Both the position numbers and the translations under genes were made by a program. The notes below the pieces were generated by a model. That model did no database searches, was not told where the DNA came from, and saw only the letters and a list, made by a program, of their open reading frames with translations. This document shows positions 8,274-16,910 of a DNA stretch of 35,010 nt, piece by piece (the stretch's first letter is position 1; each line of letters opens with the position of its first letter). The stretch covers positions 1-35,010 of the forward strand of contig CAIVQX010000105.1 of NCBI GenBank assembly GCA_903908165.1, written 5' to 3'. Source of the DNA: an uncultured Methylococcaceae bacterium (GTDB taxonomy: Bacteria > Pseudomonadota > Gammaproteobacteria > Methylococcales > Methylomonadaceae).

Positions 8274-10145
8274 GTGAAATTCAAAAAATATTTTGACGTG
8301 ATTGTGGTGGGTGGTGGTCATGCTGGCACCGAAGCGGCATTGGCCGCTGCTCGATGTGGTGCAAAAACATTATTATTAACTCAAAACATCGAAACACTAG
8401 GACAGATGAGCTGCAATCCGGCTATTGGCGGGATAGGCAAAGGTCATTTAGTTAAAGAAATTGATGCTTTGGGCGGAATCATGGCGAAGGCTATTGATCT
8501 TGGCGGCATTCAGTTTCGTACGCTAAATGCCAGCAAAGGTCCTGCTGTCAGGGCAACTCGCGCTCAAGCAGATCGTATCCTTTATAAACAAGCAATTAGA
8601 TTTACACTCGAAAACCAGCCTAACTTGGCATTGTTTCAACAAACAGTAGCTGATTTAATCGTCCATGAGAACAAAGTCATCGGTGTTAAAACTCAAATGG
8701 GCCTGGATTTCATGGCAAAAGCCGTGGTACTAACTACAGGTACTTTTTTAGGTGGAAAAATTCATATCGGCTTAGAGAACTATAGTGGTGGTCGCGCTGG
8801 TGATCCAGCATCAATTGCCTTAGCCAATCGCTTACGTGAACTACCTTTTCGTATTGACCGCTTAAAAACTGGGACACCTCCCCGTATTGATGGCAGAACT
8901 ATTGATTTCAGTAAACTGGAAGAACAACATGGTGATACGCCTGTACCTGTATTTTCTTTTATGGGTAAGCGTGAGCAGCATCCAAAACAAATACCTTGTC
9001 ATATTACCCGCACTAACAATAAAACTCATGACATTATTCGCGCTGGTTTAGATAGATCGCCACTGTACTCTGGAATAATAGAAGGCATAGGTCCACGTTA
9101 CTGCCCATCTATAGAAGATAAAATCGTCCGCTTCGCTGATAGAGATACGCATCAAATATTTGTCGAACCGGAAGGCTTGGATACTCATGAAATCTATCCT
9201 AATGGCATTTCTACCAGCTTACCATTTGATGTACAGTATGAGTTTGTCCGTTCTATGCTTGGTTTTGAAAATGCCGAGATAATTCGCCCAGGTTATGCTA
9301 TTGAATATGACTTTTTTGACCCCCGTGATTTAAAAATGTCACTCGAAACCAAGCACATGGATGGCTTATTTTTTGCCGGACAGATCAATGGTACGACAGG
9401 TTATGAAGAGGCCGCCGCACAAGGCTTGATTGCAGGATTGAATGCGGCACGTCTCGTTATGGGCCTTGAAAGTTGGTGCCCTAGGCGCGATGAAGCCTAT
9501 ATAGGTGTAATGATTGATGACCTAATTACACGAGGAACACAAGAACCATATCGCATGTTTACCAGTCGCGCTGAGTACCGTTTGCTATTGAGAGAAGATA
9601 ATGCCGATTTGCGGTTAACGGAAAAAGGACGCGAACTCGGATTGGTTGATGATGAACGTTGGCAAACATTCCAGATTAAACGAGCCGCTATTTCAGCCTT
9701 ACAAGATGATTTAAAAAAGAAATGGGTTAGAACTGACAGTAAAGAAGCCAGTCGAGTTGAAGAGATCTGGGGCACCCCCTTACTCAAAGAAGCTAATTTA
9801 ATGGAGCTATTAAGACGACCGGAAGTCGATATAGAAAGGTTACTAGTCTTTCTAGAGGGAGGCGAAGCTATCACAGAACAGGTTGGTGAACAGGTTGAGA
9901 TTCAGGCTAAATATGCAGGCTATATAGTCAGACAACAAACTGACATTGATAAAGCGCTGCGCTATGATCATTTACATCTACCCGAAGCTCTTGATTACTG
10001 TGGTGTCCCAGGGCTATCAAATGAAGTGAGTCAAAAACTCACCGCACAACGTCCAGAAACTCTAGGTCAAGCATCACGTATCCCTGGAATGACCCCTGCA
10101 GCCATTTCTTTATTGTTGGTCTATTTGAAAAACAAAAGCGCCTGA
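8274..10145 (+). CDS. mnmG: tRNA uridine-5-carboxymethylaminomethyl modification enzyme MnmG (GidA)
   Basis: 623 residues, the usual length. With MnmE it installs the (carboxymethyl)aminomethyl group on U34 of certain tRNAs, using FAD, NADH and methylene-tetrahydrofolate. The FAD-binding [15 protein letters not shown] (about residues 8-22), the conserved [17 protein letters not shown] stretch with its functional cysteine, and both GidA signatures, [11 protein letters not shown] and [19 protein letters not shown], are all present. The C-terminal helical region ends in [14 protein letters not shown], which contacts MnmE and tRNA. The start is GTG 8274; the frame gives the family N-terminus directly. 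It overlaps rsmG by one base (TGATG), so translation is coupled. First gene of mnmG-rsmG-parA-parB, an order usually found near the replication origin. Confidence 0.97.
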   Translation: MKFKKYFDVIVVGGGHAGTEAALAAARCGAKTLLLTQNIETLGQMSCNPAIGGIGKGHLVKEIDALGGIMAKAIDLGGIQFRTLNASKGPAVRATRAQADRILYKQAIRFTLENQPNLALFQQTVADLIVHENKVIGVKTQMGLDFMAKAVVLTTGTFLGGKIHIGLENYSGGRAGDPASIALANRLRELPFRIDRLKTGTPPRIDGRTIDFSKLEEQHGDTPVPVFSFMGKREQHPKQIPCHITRTNNKTHDIIRAGLDRSPLYSGIIEGIGPRYCPSIEDKIVRFADRDTHQIFVEPEGLDTHEIYPNGISTSLPFDVQYEFVRSMLGFENAEIIRPGYAIEYDFFDPRDLKMSLETKHMDGLFFAGQINGTTGYEEAAAQGLIAGLNAARLVMGLESWCPRRDEAYIGVMIDDLITRGTQEPYRMFTSRAEYRLLLREDNADLRLTEKGRELGLVDDERWQTFQIKRAAISALQDDLKKKWVRTDSKEASRVEEIWGTPLLKEANLMELLRRPEVDIERLLVFLEGGEAITEQVGEQVEIQAKYAGYIVRQQTDIDKALRYDHLHLPEALDYCGVPGLSNEVSQKLTAQRPETLGQASRIPGMTPAAISLLLVYLKNKSA

Positions 10146-10759
10146 TGGATGCCTGTAATAAAATCCTCATTACGGGACTTGAATCGCTGAATCTGGCCTT
10201 TGATGAAGAAAAAATTGAACAATTAATGTGCTTTATTAAGCTTCTTGAGAAATGGAATAAAGCTTATAACCTAACGTCTATCCGTAACACAGAAGATATG
10301 GTTAGCTTACATTTACTGGATAGTTTAGCTGTTCTTCCATTTATTGAAGGCAAATACGTTATCGACATCGGCACCGGTGCAGGTTTGCCTGGCATTCCAC
10401 TAGCCATTTATTTACCCGGAATCGATTTTACTTTATTAGATAGTAATGCAAAAAAAACAAGATTTGTCCAACAAGCCATATTGGAATTAAAGCTTAATAA
10501 TGTAACCGTCTGTCATAGTCGTGTAGAAAACTATCTACCTGAAACTAGTTTTGACACAGTCATTACCAGAGCTTTTGCCAGCTTATCTGATATAGTAAAA
10601 TTAAGTTCACACTTAGTTAGCCAAAGTGGCGTTATATTAGCCATGAAAGGACAATTACCTGATGAACAAGATATAAACTCAGCAAAAACAACGCTTATCC
10701 CTATCAATGTTCCAGGGATACCCGCAAAAAGATGCTTGGTTAAAATGCAATTAACTTAA
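10145..10759 (+). CDS. rsmG: 16S rRNA (guanine(527)-N7)-methyltransferase RsmG (GidB)
   Basis: 204 residues. A SAM-dependent methyltransferase that methylates N7 of G527 in 16S rRNA; its loss gives low-level streptomycin resistance in other bacteria. The early WNKAYNLTSIR motif (about 38-48), the SLHLLDSLAVLP segment, the SAM-binding IDIGTGAGLPGIPLA (about 76-90), the LLDSNAKKTRFV acidic-loop motif and VITRAFASL near residue 140 are all there. The ATG shares its first base with the mnmG stop. parA begins 18 bases later, so the four genes look like one transcription unit. Confidence 0.96.
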   Translation: MDACNKILITGLESLNLAFDEEKIEQLMCFIKLLEKWNKAYNLTSIRNTEDMVSLHLLDSLAVLPFIEGKYVIDIGTGAGLPGIPLAIYLPGIDFTLLDSNAKKTRFVQQAILELKLNNVTVCHSRVENYLPETSFDTVITRAFASLSDIVKLSSHLVSQSGVILAMKGQLPDEQDINSAKTTLIPINVPGIPAKRCLVKMQLT

Positions 10760-10777
10760 AGAATCTGAGGTAATTTA

Positions 10778-11545
10778 ATGGGTAAAATAATTGCCGTTAC
10801 CAACCAAAAAGGCGGGGTTGGAAAAACTACAACTTGTGTAAATTTGGCCGCTTCTTTGGCTGCGGCTAAGCGAAAAGTATTGTTAGTGGATCTTGATCCA
10901 CAAGGCAATGCAGCAATGGGCTGTGGCGTTGATAAACAGGAAGTCAAATTCTCCAGTTATGATTTGTTAATTGAAGATGTGCCTGCTACAGAAACTGTTA
11001 TTTATCTTCCAAACATCGGCTTTTCGGTAATACCAGGCAATGCAGACTTAACAGCTGCTGAAGTAAAACTAATTCACGCTGATCGTAAAGAATTACGACT
11101 TGCAGATGCATTAAATCCAATTAAATCACAATATGATTACATCCTGATCGATTGCCCACCTTCTTTAAATATGCTGACTTTAAATGCAATGGTAGCGGCC
11201 AATAGCTTGTTAATTCCTATGCAATGTGAGTACTATGCCCTTGAAGGTCTATCAGCACTGATGAGTACACTCAAAAACATTCAAAATTCTGTTAACCCAG
11301 AACTGCACTTGGAGGGTATTTTAAGAACAATGTATGACGATAGAAATCGTCTAACCAAAGATGTATCTGAACAACTGATCAGGTATTTTGGTGATAAAGT
11401 CTTTAGAACCTGTATCCCTAGAAATGTTCGTTTAGCAGAGGCACCAAGCCATGGCTTACCAGCCCTGAGCTTCGACAAGTCATCCAGAGGAACAATAGCT
11501 TATATTGCCCTAGCTGGCGAAATGATCAGAAAAGACAATGCATGA
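10778..11545 (+). CDS. parA: Chromosome partitioning ATPase ParA (Soj)
   Basis: 255 residues. A deviant-Walker ATPase that forms ATP-bound dimers on the nucleoid and is stimulated by the N-terminus of ParB to move origins apart. The deviant Walker A motif KGGVGKTTT with signature lysine is at residues 11-19, Walker A-prime LLVDLDPQGN at about 35-44, and Walker B LIDCPPSLN at about 122-130. A GAGG ribosome site precedes the ATG. The ATGA at 11542-11545 overlaps the start of the next small gene, which carries a ParB-like N-terminus. Chromosomal type, as shown by the short length and no N-terminal DNA-binding domain. Confidence 0.96.
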   Translation: MGKIIAVTNQKGGVGKTTTCVNLAASLAAAKRKVLLVDLDPQGNAAMGCGVDKQEVKFSSYDLLIEDVPATETVIYLPNIGFSVIPGNADLTAAEVKLIHADRKELRLADALNPIKSQYDYILIDCPPSLNMLTLNAMVAANSLLIPMQCEYYALEGLSALMSTLKNIQNSVNPELHLEGILRTMYDDRNRLTKDVSEQLIRYFGDKVFRTCIPRNVRLAEAPSHGLPALSFDKSSRGTIAYIALAGEMIRKDNA

Positions 11546-11847
11546 CGATGAATAAACGAGGTCTTGGTAGAGGACTTGAAGCTTTGCTGGCGAATGTTAT
11601 GCCTCAGGAAGCGCAACATTTAAAGTACTCACCAAAAAATGAAGTTCTTCAAAATAACAATAATTTTTCAAGCGATACTTTGAATTCAATCGCCAAAGAT
11701 CATCGAACGAACGAAAATTTAGCCGACAAAAGATTTATAAACAATTCACTGGAATCAATCTATCAAGAAAAAGCTGATCTTTTATTTGAAGCAGAGTCTT
11801 TAATAAAACTAATTGATGAATTTGAAATTATAGTACGTAATCTTTAA
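11542..11847 (+). CDS. Small protein with ParB-like N-terminal motif only
   Basis: A 101-residue protein overlapping parA by four bases (ATGA), so translation is likely coupled. Residues 4-16 read NKRGLGRGLEALL, almost the same as residues 4-16 of the true ParB encoded next (IKRGLGRGLDALL). In ParB this segment contacts ParA and stimulates its ATPase. After it nothing of ParB remains: no GERRWRA CTP-binding motif, no helix-turn-helix, no C-terminal dimer domain. Instead there is a polar, Asn-rich stretch (about 30-60) and an acidic C-terminal helix pattern (about 67-101). It could be a decayed parB copy, but it has an intact frame, a coupled start and its own C-terminal helix. I infer a possible ParA-binding modulator; no experimental relative is known to me. 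Confidence 0.7.
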   Translation: MTMNKRGLGRGLEALLANVMPQEAQHLKYSPKNEVLQNNNNFSSDTLNSIAKDHRTNENLADKRFINNSLESIYQEKADLLFEAESLIKLIDEFEIIVRNL

Positions 11848-11922
11848 GGGTATAACCAACTAAATTATAACAAGCGAAAAAAAAAATATATTCTCCAAAA
11901 AATTACAATACTACTAAAGTCA

Positions 11923-11939
11923 TTTTAGTGGCCAATAAA
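11923..11939 (+). other. Small hairpin upstream of parB
   Basis: ACTAAA and TTTAGT pair around a five-base loop in the 112-base AT-rich gap between the ParB-like small gene and parB. It may mark partial termination or RNA processing; there is no T-run after it. Confidence 0.3.
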
Positions 11940-11959
11940 ACAATACATAAAGAGAACAA

Positions 11960-12811
11960 ATGTCTTCAATCAAACGCGGACTGGGTCGTGGTCTAGATGC
12001 CTTATTAGGTGATAATTCTATAACTGAAGAAAAAGAACACCTTCAATCGCTGCCAATAGAATATATGCAGCGCGGAAAATATCAGCCTCGAAAAGATCTC
12101 AATCCTGAAAAACTGCAGGAACTAGCTGATTCCATAAAAGCTCAAGGCCTTATACAGCCAATTGTTGTTCGAAGAATCTCTGTTGAAAAATATGAAATAG
12201 TAGCTGGAGAGCGGCGCTGGAGAGCTTCCCAGCTTGCTGGCTTAACTCAGATTCCTGTAGTCATAAAAAAAATTGATGATCGTACTGCAATGGCTATGGC
12301 ACTCATTGAAAATATCCAACGAGAAGATCTTAACCCCTTAGAGGAAGCAGAAGCATTAAACCGCTTACTAAACGAATTTGAAATGACTCATCAGTTGATA
12401 GCTGAAGCCATTGGCAAATCTCGCACCACGGTTACAAACCTATTAAGATTAATGGATCTACATCCCGATGTAAAAAAATTATTACTTAGCAACCAATTAG
12501 AAATGGGGCATGCACGTGCCCTATTGTCACTGGACGGAAATAAACAAGTTGCGCTAGCCAATAAAGTAATCAAAGAAGGCTTAACAGTAAGAATAACTGA
12601 ACGATTAGTTAAAGAAAGTCACGCTGATCCTAAAGTTCAAAAAATCAAGCGTATCGATAACGACACTTTGCAATTGCAAGGCGAATTAACAGCAAAGCTT
12701 GGCGCTAGAGTTACCATCGATCACAAAGAAAATGGCTCAGGTAAGTTAGTAATTGCCTATACAAGCTTAGATGAATTGGATGGAATCATTGAACGACTTA
12801 AATCTCGCTAA
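11960..12811 (+). CDS. parB: Chromosome partitioning protein ParB (Spo0J)
   Basis: 283 residues, normal length. A CTP-dependent DNA clamp that loads at parS sites and spreads. The ParA-contacting KRGLGRGLDALLG (residues 5-17), the ParB/Srx CTPase domain (about 30-120) with GKYQPR, the GERRWRA CTP-binding motif and the ENIQREDLNPLEEA motif, then the helix-turn-helix with IAEAIGKSRTTVTNLLRL (about 145-162) and the C-terminal dimer domain can all be seen. AGAG precedes the ATG. It is separated from the ParB-like small gene by 112 bases with a small hairpin. I saw no perfect parS palindrome in the window by eye. Confidence 0.96.
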   Translation: MSSIKRGLGRGLDALLGDNSITEEKEHLQSLPIEYMQRGKYQPRKDLNPEKLQELADSIKAQGLIQPIVVRRISVEKYEIVAGERRWRASQLAGLTQIPVVIKKIDDRTAMAMALIENIQREDLNPLEEAEALNRLLNEFEMTHQLIAEAIGKSRTTVTNLLRLMDLHPDVKKLLLSNQLEMGHARALLSLDGNKQVALANKVIKEGLTVRITERLVKESHADPKVQKIKRIDNDTLQLQGELTAKLGARVTIDHKENGSGKLVIAYTSLDELDGIIERLKSR

Positions 12812-12871
12812 TCAATTCTCATTTTTAGATTTTAACATTTGTCTAAACTTCCAAATCAATAGCCGATAATG

Positions 12872-13381
12872 TCAAACTGCATTTAAGTTTTCATCATCAT
12901 AAAGACGCGTCTTCTTCCAACCGGCAAATTTCTCATCGCGAAAATCTACATCATGGTCAATTGCTACTTCATAACAAATTCTGAACAACTTTGCTGTTCG
13001 AAAAGCGTGCAACTCATCATCAGCAGTTACTTTTTCAACATTACCAACCTGAAAAGTTTTATTTCTAGATTTTCCATTACTGACCCAAAAAACCGTATAA
13101 CATAAATAGTTTTTATCTTTTCTATGGTCATATTTAATGGTTCTTGATACGCCTGTCACACCAGTAGTTGTTTTATTTTTAGGCGGCTTGAGAAAACGTG
13201 TTTTACTACCTTTTAAAACCACGAGCATCTGATCTCGCCAAGTAATAGCTGCTTTTAAAGATTTATTTTTACTGCCCCATAACTTATGAGAGAAATAACG
13301 ACTACTCTCTTTACCGCGCCTTACAATACGCACTTGAAATCCAAATGCATCTGGTTCGGTTATATGCTTATTTTTTGCCAC
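12872..13381 (-). CDS. Tandem AP2-like domain protein
   Basis: 169 residues with two AP2/ERF-like three-strand DNA-binding domains. The first (about 13-57) reads GFQVRIVRRGKESSRYF, then a WGSKNKSLKAAITWRD helix. The second (about 72-140) has GVTGVSRTIKYD, a YTVFWVSNGKSRNKTFQV sheet and a HAFRTAKLFRICYE helix. This pattern is common in bacterial and phage AP2 proteins, including homing endonucleases and integrase arms, but no nuclease or recombinase domain is joined here, so a DNA-binding or regulatory role is likely. The start is GTG 13381, chosen because an unusually strong AAAGGAGGAGGAG ribosome site stands just upstream. It is convergent with parB, 60 bases apart. Confidence 0.72.
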   Translation of the reverse strand: MAKNKHITEPDAFGFQVRIVRRGKESSRYFSHKLWGSKNKSLKAAITWRDQMLVVLKGSKTRFLKPPKNKTTTGVTGVSRTIKYDHRKDKNYLCYTVFWVSNGKSRNKTFQVGNVEKVTADDELHAFRTAKLFRICYEVAIDHDVDFRDEKFAGWKKTRLYDDENLNAV

Positions 13382-13652
13382 AAAATCTCCTCCTCCTTTA
13401 CATATTCATATACATTTTAGTAACACCAAGGCTGAGTAGCCTAAGTCAGCAACAACCCTTAAAAAGCAAAGTTGCAATATTTTTAGTATAAGGGTGGCAA
13501 ATTATCGCTTAAGCATATTTTAAAGCAAGTAAAAATTAACAACACTAGACAATTACCAACTACTTCAGTGTAGAATATAGTTATACCGTCACAATAGTGG
13601 CTGGTAATAAGTCCATAACCTTTTGCTTTTTCGATATTTTTGGAGATCATCA

Positions 13653-14255
13653 ATGAGCGTTTTAGTTGGTAAACAAGCACCTGATTTTACAGTTCCTGCC
13701 GTCCTAGGTGATGGTCAAATAGTTGATTCATTCAGCTTTTCTGAAACCACCAGTGGCAAATATGCGGTAGTTTTTTTCTACCCTCTGGATTTTACTTTCG
13801 TTTGCCCTAGCGAACTGATTGCCTTAGATCACCGTATGGATGAATTTAAAAGCCGCGGTGTTGAAGTAATTGCTGTTTCTATAGATTCTCACTTCACTCA
13901 CAATGCTTGGCGTAACACACCCATAAACAAAGGTGGCATAGGCCCGGTTCGTTACACAATGGCTGCTGATTTAACTCACTCTATTGTTAAAGATTATGAT
14001 GTTGAAGCTAATGGCGCCGTCGCTTACAGAGGGTCTTTCCTGATTGATCGCAGTGGTGTCGTGCGTCATCAAGTAGTAAACGATCTACCTTTAGGTCGCA
14101 ATATGGATGAATTAATTAGAGTAATTGATGCACTTCAATTCCATGAAGAGCATGGCGAAGTTTGCCCTGCTGGTTGGAATAAAGGTGATGCAGGCATGAA
14201 CGCAAGTCCGGCAGGTGTTGCAGAATATCTTGATAAAAATGCAGGTAAACTGTAA
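13653..14255 (+). CDS. Typical 2-Cys peroxiredoxin (AhpC/Prx1 type)
   Basis: 200 residues. Reduces hydrogen peroxide and organic peroxides with a thiol pair. The peroxidatic cysteine is C51 in FYPLDFTFVCPSE, and the resolving cysteine is C171 in EVCPAGW. A GGIG motif (in NKGGIGPVRY) is present but the C-terminal YF motif is missing, so by family rules the enzyme should be fairly resistant to over-oxidation. The start is ATG 13653, with GGAG eight bases upstream and the family N-terminus MSVLVGKQAPDF; the earlier in-frame ATG at 13623 would add ten residues unlike the family. A strong terminator follows. The reductant (thioredoxin or AhpF-like) is not encoded nearby. Confidence 0.93.
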   Translation: MSVLVGKQAPDFTVPAVLGDGQIVDSFSFSETTSGKYAVVFFYPLDFTFVCPSELIALDHRMDEFKSRGVEVIAVSIDSHFTHNAWRNTPINKGGIGPVRYTMAADLTHSIVKDYDVEANGAVAYRGSFLIDRSGVVRHQVVNDLPLGRNMDELIRVIDALQFHEEHGEVCPAGWNKGDAGMNASPAGVAEYLDKNAGKL

Positions 14256-14265
14256 CGGCATTAAA

Positions 14266-14306
14266 GCGCAGGTGCCACGCTAGCACCTGCGCGTTTCTTT
14301 ATTTTT
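14266..14306. terminator. Intrinsic terminator after the peroxiredoxin gene
   Basis: GCGCAGGTGC (14266-14275) pairs perfectly with GCACCTGCGC (14283-14292) around a seven-base loop, followed by a T-rich stretch. On the other strand the stem is followed by TTT, so it may also serve the convergent small membrane gene. Confidence 0.9.
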
Positions 14307-14574
14307 CAGCAGCATCTGCCAATAATTTCCTACGAATCATAAAAGCTGCTCCGATGGCACAAATAACCGGGATCTGATTAACTATCACCGACATTATGGT
14401 ACCCTTCGCCACAAGTCCGGTAATAGTCAACAGAAGCTTAACCCCACCCCAAGCAAGCCAATAACCAATAAACCCAACAATAGCCCAATTAAAACGATGT
14501 TCACTCTTTTCTTTTGCGGTTAAATAAAACCAAACAAGAATCGCAATTCCAGACAATATAGCTAAAAATGACAT
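14299..14574 (-). CDS. Small three-helix membrane protein, unknown
   Basis: 91 residues that I do not recognise. Three hydrophobic segments are seen: about 3-18, 29-53 and 61-78, with a charged loop (TAKEKSEHRFN) after the first and a short basic tail at the end. The ATG at 14574 is supported by a purine-rich AGAGGAGGG ribosome site, so it should be a real gene. It is convergent with the peroxiredoxin gene and divergent from the AsmA-family gene. Probably an inner-membrane protein; no partner can be named. Confidence 0.65.
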   Translation of the reverse strand: MSFLAILSGIAILVWFYLTAKEKSEHRFNWAIVGFIGYWLAWGGVKLLLTITGLVAKGTIMSVIVNQIPVICAIGAAFMIRRKLLADAAEK

Positions 14575-14689
14575 CCTTCTACCCTCCTCTTAAATTTTAT
14601 ATATACAATACGTTAATTATGACTAGTGTCAGGGCAGCATGATATTCCATAACGGCTAACATTACACTTTTTTATATCCGAGATAAATT

Positions 14690-16846
14690 GTGGGCAAACC
14701 AATTAAAATAATACTATCTGTCATTGCTGCGATAACCCTCCTGTTAACAATCATAATCTTTACCCTGCCCTTTTTTATAAATCCAAATAACTTTAAGCCC
14801 GAAATTATTGCTGTCATAAAGCACAAAACCGGCAGAGATTTAATATTAACTGGAGATATAAAAATATCTTTCTTTCCTTGGTCAGGAGTGTCCACAGGAA
14901 AAATGATTTTAAGTAATGCTGCTGGCTTTGAAAATAAAACCTTTGCAACCCTAGAAGAAAGCATCATTAAAATTAATTTATTACCGCTTTTTTTAAACGA
15001 AATTGAAATAGAACAAGTTCTCATAAAAGGCTTGACCCTAAATCTCGAAAAGAACTCCCAGGGCATCAATAATTGGGACGATTTAACTACAACGAATACT
15101 ATAAACGTTACACATTTATCACCTAGTATAATCAACAGCAAACCAGCAGCAAAAAATCAGCTGACGCTTTCGATTATCAATGGTGTTGTCATTGAAAATG
15201 CCCTGTTTAACTGGAAAAACCAGCAATCAGGAAAAACTCTATCCATCAAAGACATTAACATTATTACCAATAAGCTTTCTTATGATGAATCTGTTACTGT
15301 AGATTTATCAATGCTGGCTACAAGTTCGGAAAATAATTGGACAGAATATATTAAACTAAAAACAGAATTAATTATTAACCAAGCACAGACTGCTCTTTTA
15401 TTAAATCATAGCGATTTAAAACTTAAAACCACCATAACAACTAAAAACAACTCGGATAAATCAATATTGGCGACATTAACTATTAACAATGTCGCAATGG
15501 ATAGAACTAAGCAGTCAATTAACGTTTCTGGACTAAAACTAACGTCACAAGATATATCTCTTACGGCTGAAATTAGTGGCAACACCATCAACGGCAAATC
15601 TTCCTTTCAAGGCCCAATAAACATTGGCCCCTTTAATTTGAGCAATATCTTAAATCAACTGAACATTACAACTTCTATCATGCCAGATAGTAAAGCTTTA
15701 AGTAAAGTAGCAGGAACCTTTAATTTCCTAGCAACTGATAGCTCAATTGACTTGCAAAATATGGCAGTAACCATAGATGACAATCAAATCAAGGGATCAA
15801 CCAACATTACAGACTTTTCTCAGCCTGTTATCACTTTCAATTTAGACGCTAACAGCATAAATTTAGATCCTTATTTAGCTCTGGATAAGGATAACCATTC
15901 CATATTTTTAACCAGTCCTGCCATTACCTTGGCGCTAGGTACTTTTGCTCTACCAGTGGAGCCATTAAAAAAATTAAACATTAATGGTCAATTATCACTG
16001 AAGAATCTTAAAGTTAACAAAATGAGCATGCAAGATGTTCAGCTAAAGCTGGCGGTAAAAGAAGGCTTAATTAAAACACAACAATCCGCTAAAGGGTTTT
16101 ATAACGGCTCATATGATGGCAATTTCAGTGCCGATATACGCAACAACAAACCGGCTCTGGCAATAAGCGAAAAAATAGTTAATGTTCAAATTGCCCACCT
16201 ACTTAATGACTTTAATGGTGTCGCCAAATTAAGTGGCTTACTTGATCTTTCTACAGAACTGGAAGGTCAAGGTAATAATGCAAATGAACTAAAATCTTCA
16301 CTCAAAGGCAACTTAAGATTTTCACTTACTGATAGTGCAATAAAAGGCTTTAATCTGCAAAAAATAATTGATGATGCCAAAACATTAATTAAAGAGTCCA
16401 CTTTACCCACCAATAACAAAAATGATCAAATGTTATTCTCTAAACTTTCAGGAACAGTAACGATAAACAATGGATTGATGCTGAACGATGATTTGGTTGG
16501 CAATGCCACCAAGGTACATTTAAATGGCAAAGGCACTGCGGATTTAAACACCGAAAAACTGGATTATAAACTTAACGCCCGATACATTAAGACAAAAGCT
16601 ACCGCCACAGAGCCAGAACAACTAACTGACACACCTATTAATATCAATATTGCAGGCACTTTTGCCGAGCCAAATTATTCGGTTGATTTAGCAGCTATCC
16701 TAAACGACAAAAATAAAGCCAAAATAGAACGATTTATTGATAAGAACCAAAATAAGATTAACGACATAACCCATAAAATTGATAAAAAAATAGGCCCTGG
16801 GTTAGGTGATTTTTTAAAAGGTCTTTTAAAAAAAACCAAAGAATGA
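14690..16846 (+). CDS. AsmA family protein
   Basis: 718 residues of the AsmA family, long bridge-like proteins anchored in the inner membrane and reaching through the periplasm; relatives are involved in phospholipid transport to the outer membrane. One N-terminal membrane anchor (about residues 7-28) is followed by the AsmA opening FINPNNFKPEIIAVIKHKTG with LILTGDIKISFFPW, then a long beta-rich region, and the AsmA C-terminal domain (about 520-690) with LKSSLKGNLRFSLTDSAIKG, VTINNGLMLNDDL, and GKGTADLNTEKLDY. The tail is lysine-rich. The start is GTG 14690, with a modest GAG upstream. mutY begins 64 bases later; AsmA next to mutY is an arrangement I remember from several gammaproteobacteria. 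Confidence 0.9.
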   Translation: MGKPIKIILSVIAAITLLLTIIIFTLPFFINPNNFKPEIIAVIKHKTGRDLILTGDIKISFFPWSGVSTGKMILSNAAGFENKTFATLEESIIKINLLPLFLNEIEIEQVLIKGLTLNLEKNSQGINNWDDLTTTNTINVTHLSPSIINSKPAAKNQLTLSIINGVVIENALFNWKNQQSGKTLSIKDINIITNKLSYDESVTVDLSMLATSSENNWTEYIKLKTELIINQAQTALLLNHSDLKLKTTITTKNNSDKSILATLTINNVAMDRTKQSINVSGLKLTSQDISLTAEISGNTINGKSSFQGPINIGPFNLSNILNQLNITTSIMPDSKALSKVAGTFNFLATDSSIDLQNMAVTIDDNQIKGSTNITDFSQPVITFNLDANSINLDPYLALDKDNHSIFLTSPAITLALGTFALPVEPLKKLNINGQLSLKNLKVNKMSMQDVQLKLAVKEGLIKTQQSAKGFYNGSYDGNFSADIRNNKPALAISEKIVNVQIAHLLNDFNGVAKLSGLLDLSTELEGQGNNANELKSSLKGNLRFSLTDSAIKGFNLQKIIDDAKTLIKESTLPTNNKNDQMLFSKLSGTVTINNGLMLNDDLVGNATKVHLNGKGTADLNTEKLDYKLNARYIKTKATATEPEQLTDTPININIAGTFAEPNYSVDLAAILNDKNKAKIERFIDKNQNKINDITHKIDKKIGPGLGDFLKGLLKKTKE

Positions 16847-16910
16847 GCTATCACTTTTGCCAGAAATATCACAGGGGCTTAATCTACAAATACATCTTTG
16901 TTAATTCCTT

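Noticed and set aside
10778-12811. A parS site or replication origin near parAB.
   Set aside because: I looked for the TGTTTCACGTGAAACA-type palindrome and for DnaA-box clusters and saw none. parS is often elsewhere, and reading by eye can miss degenerate copies.
13623-13652. A longer peroxiredoxin starting at the ATG at 13623.
   Set aside because: The extra ten residues are unlike the family, and a good ribosome site stands before the ATG at 13653.
16675-16872. A short minus-strand hydrophobic frame over the end of the AsmA-family gene.
   Set aside because: It is the complement of the lysine-rich AsmA tail, whose reverse frame is naturally rich in Phe and Leu; there is no independent support.
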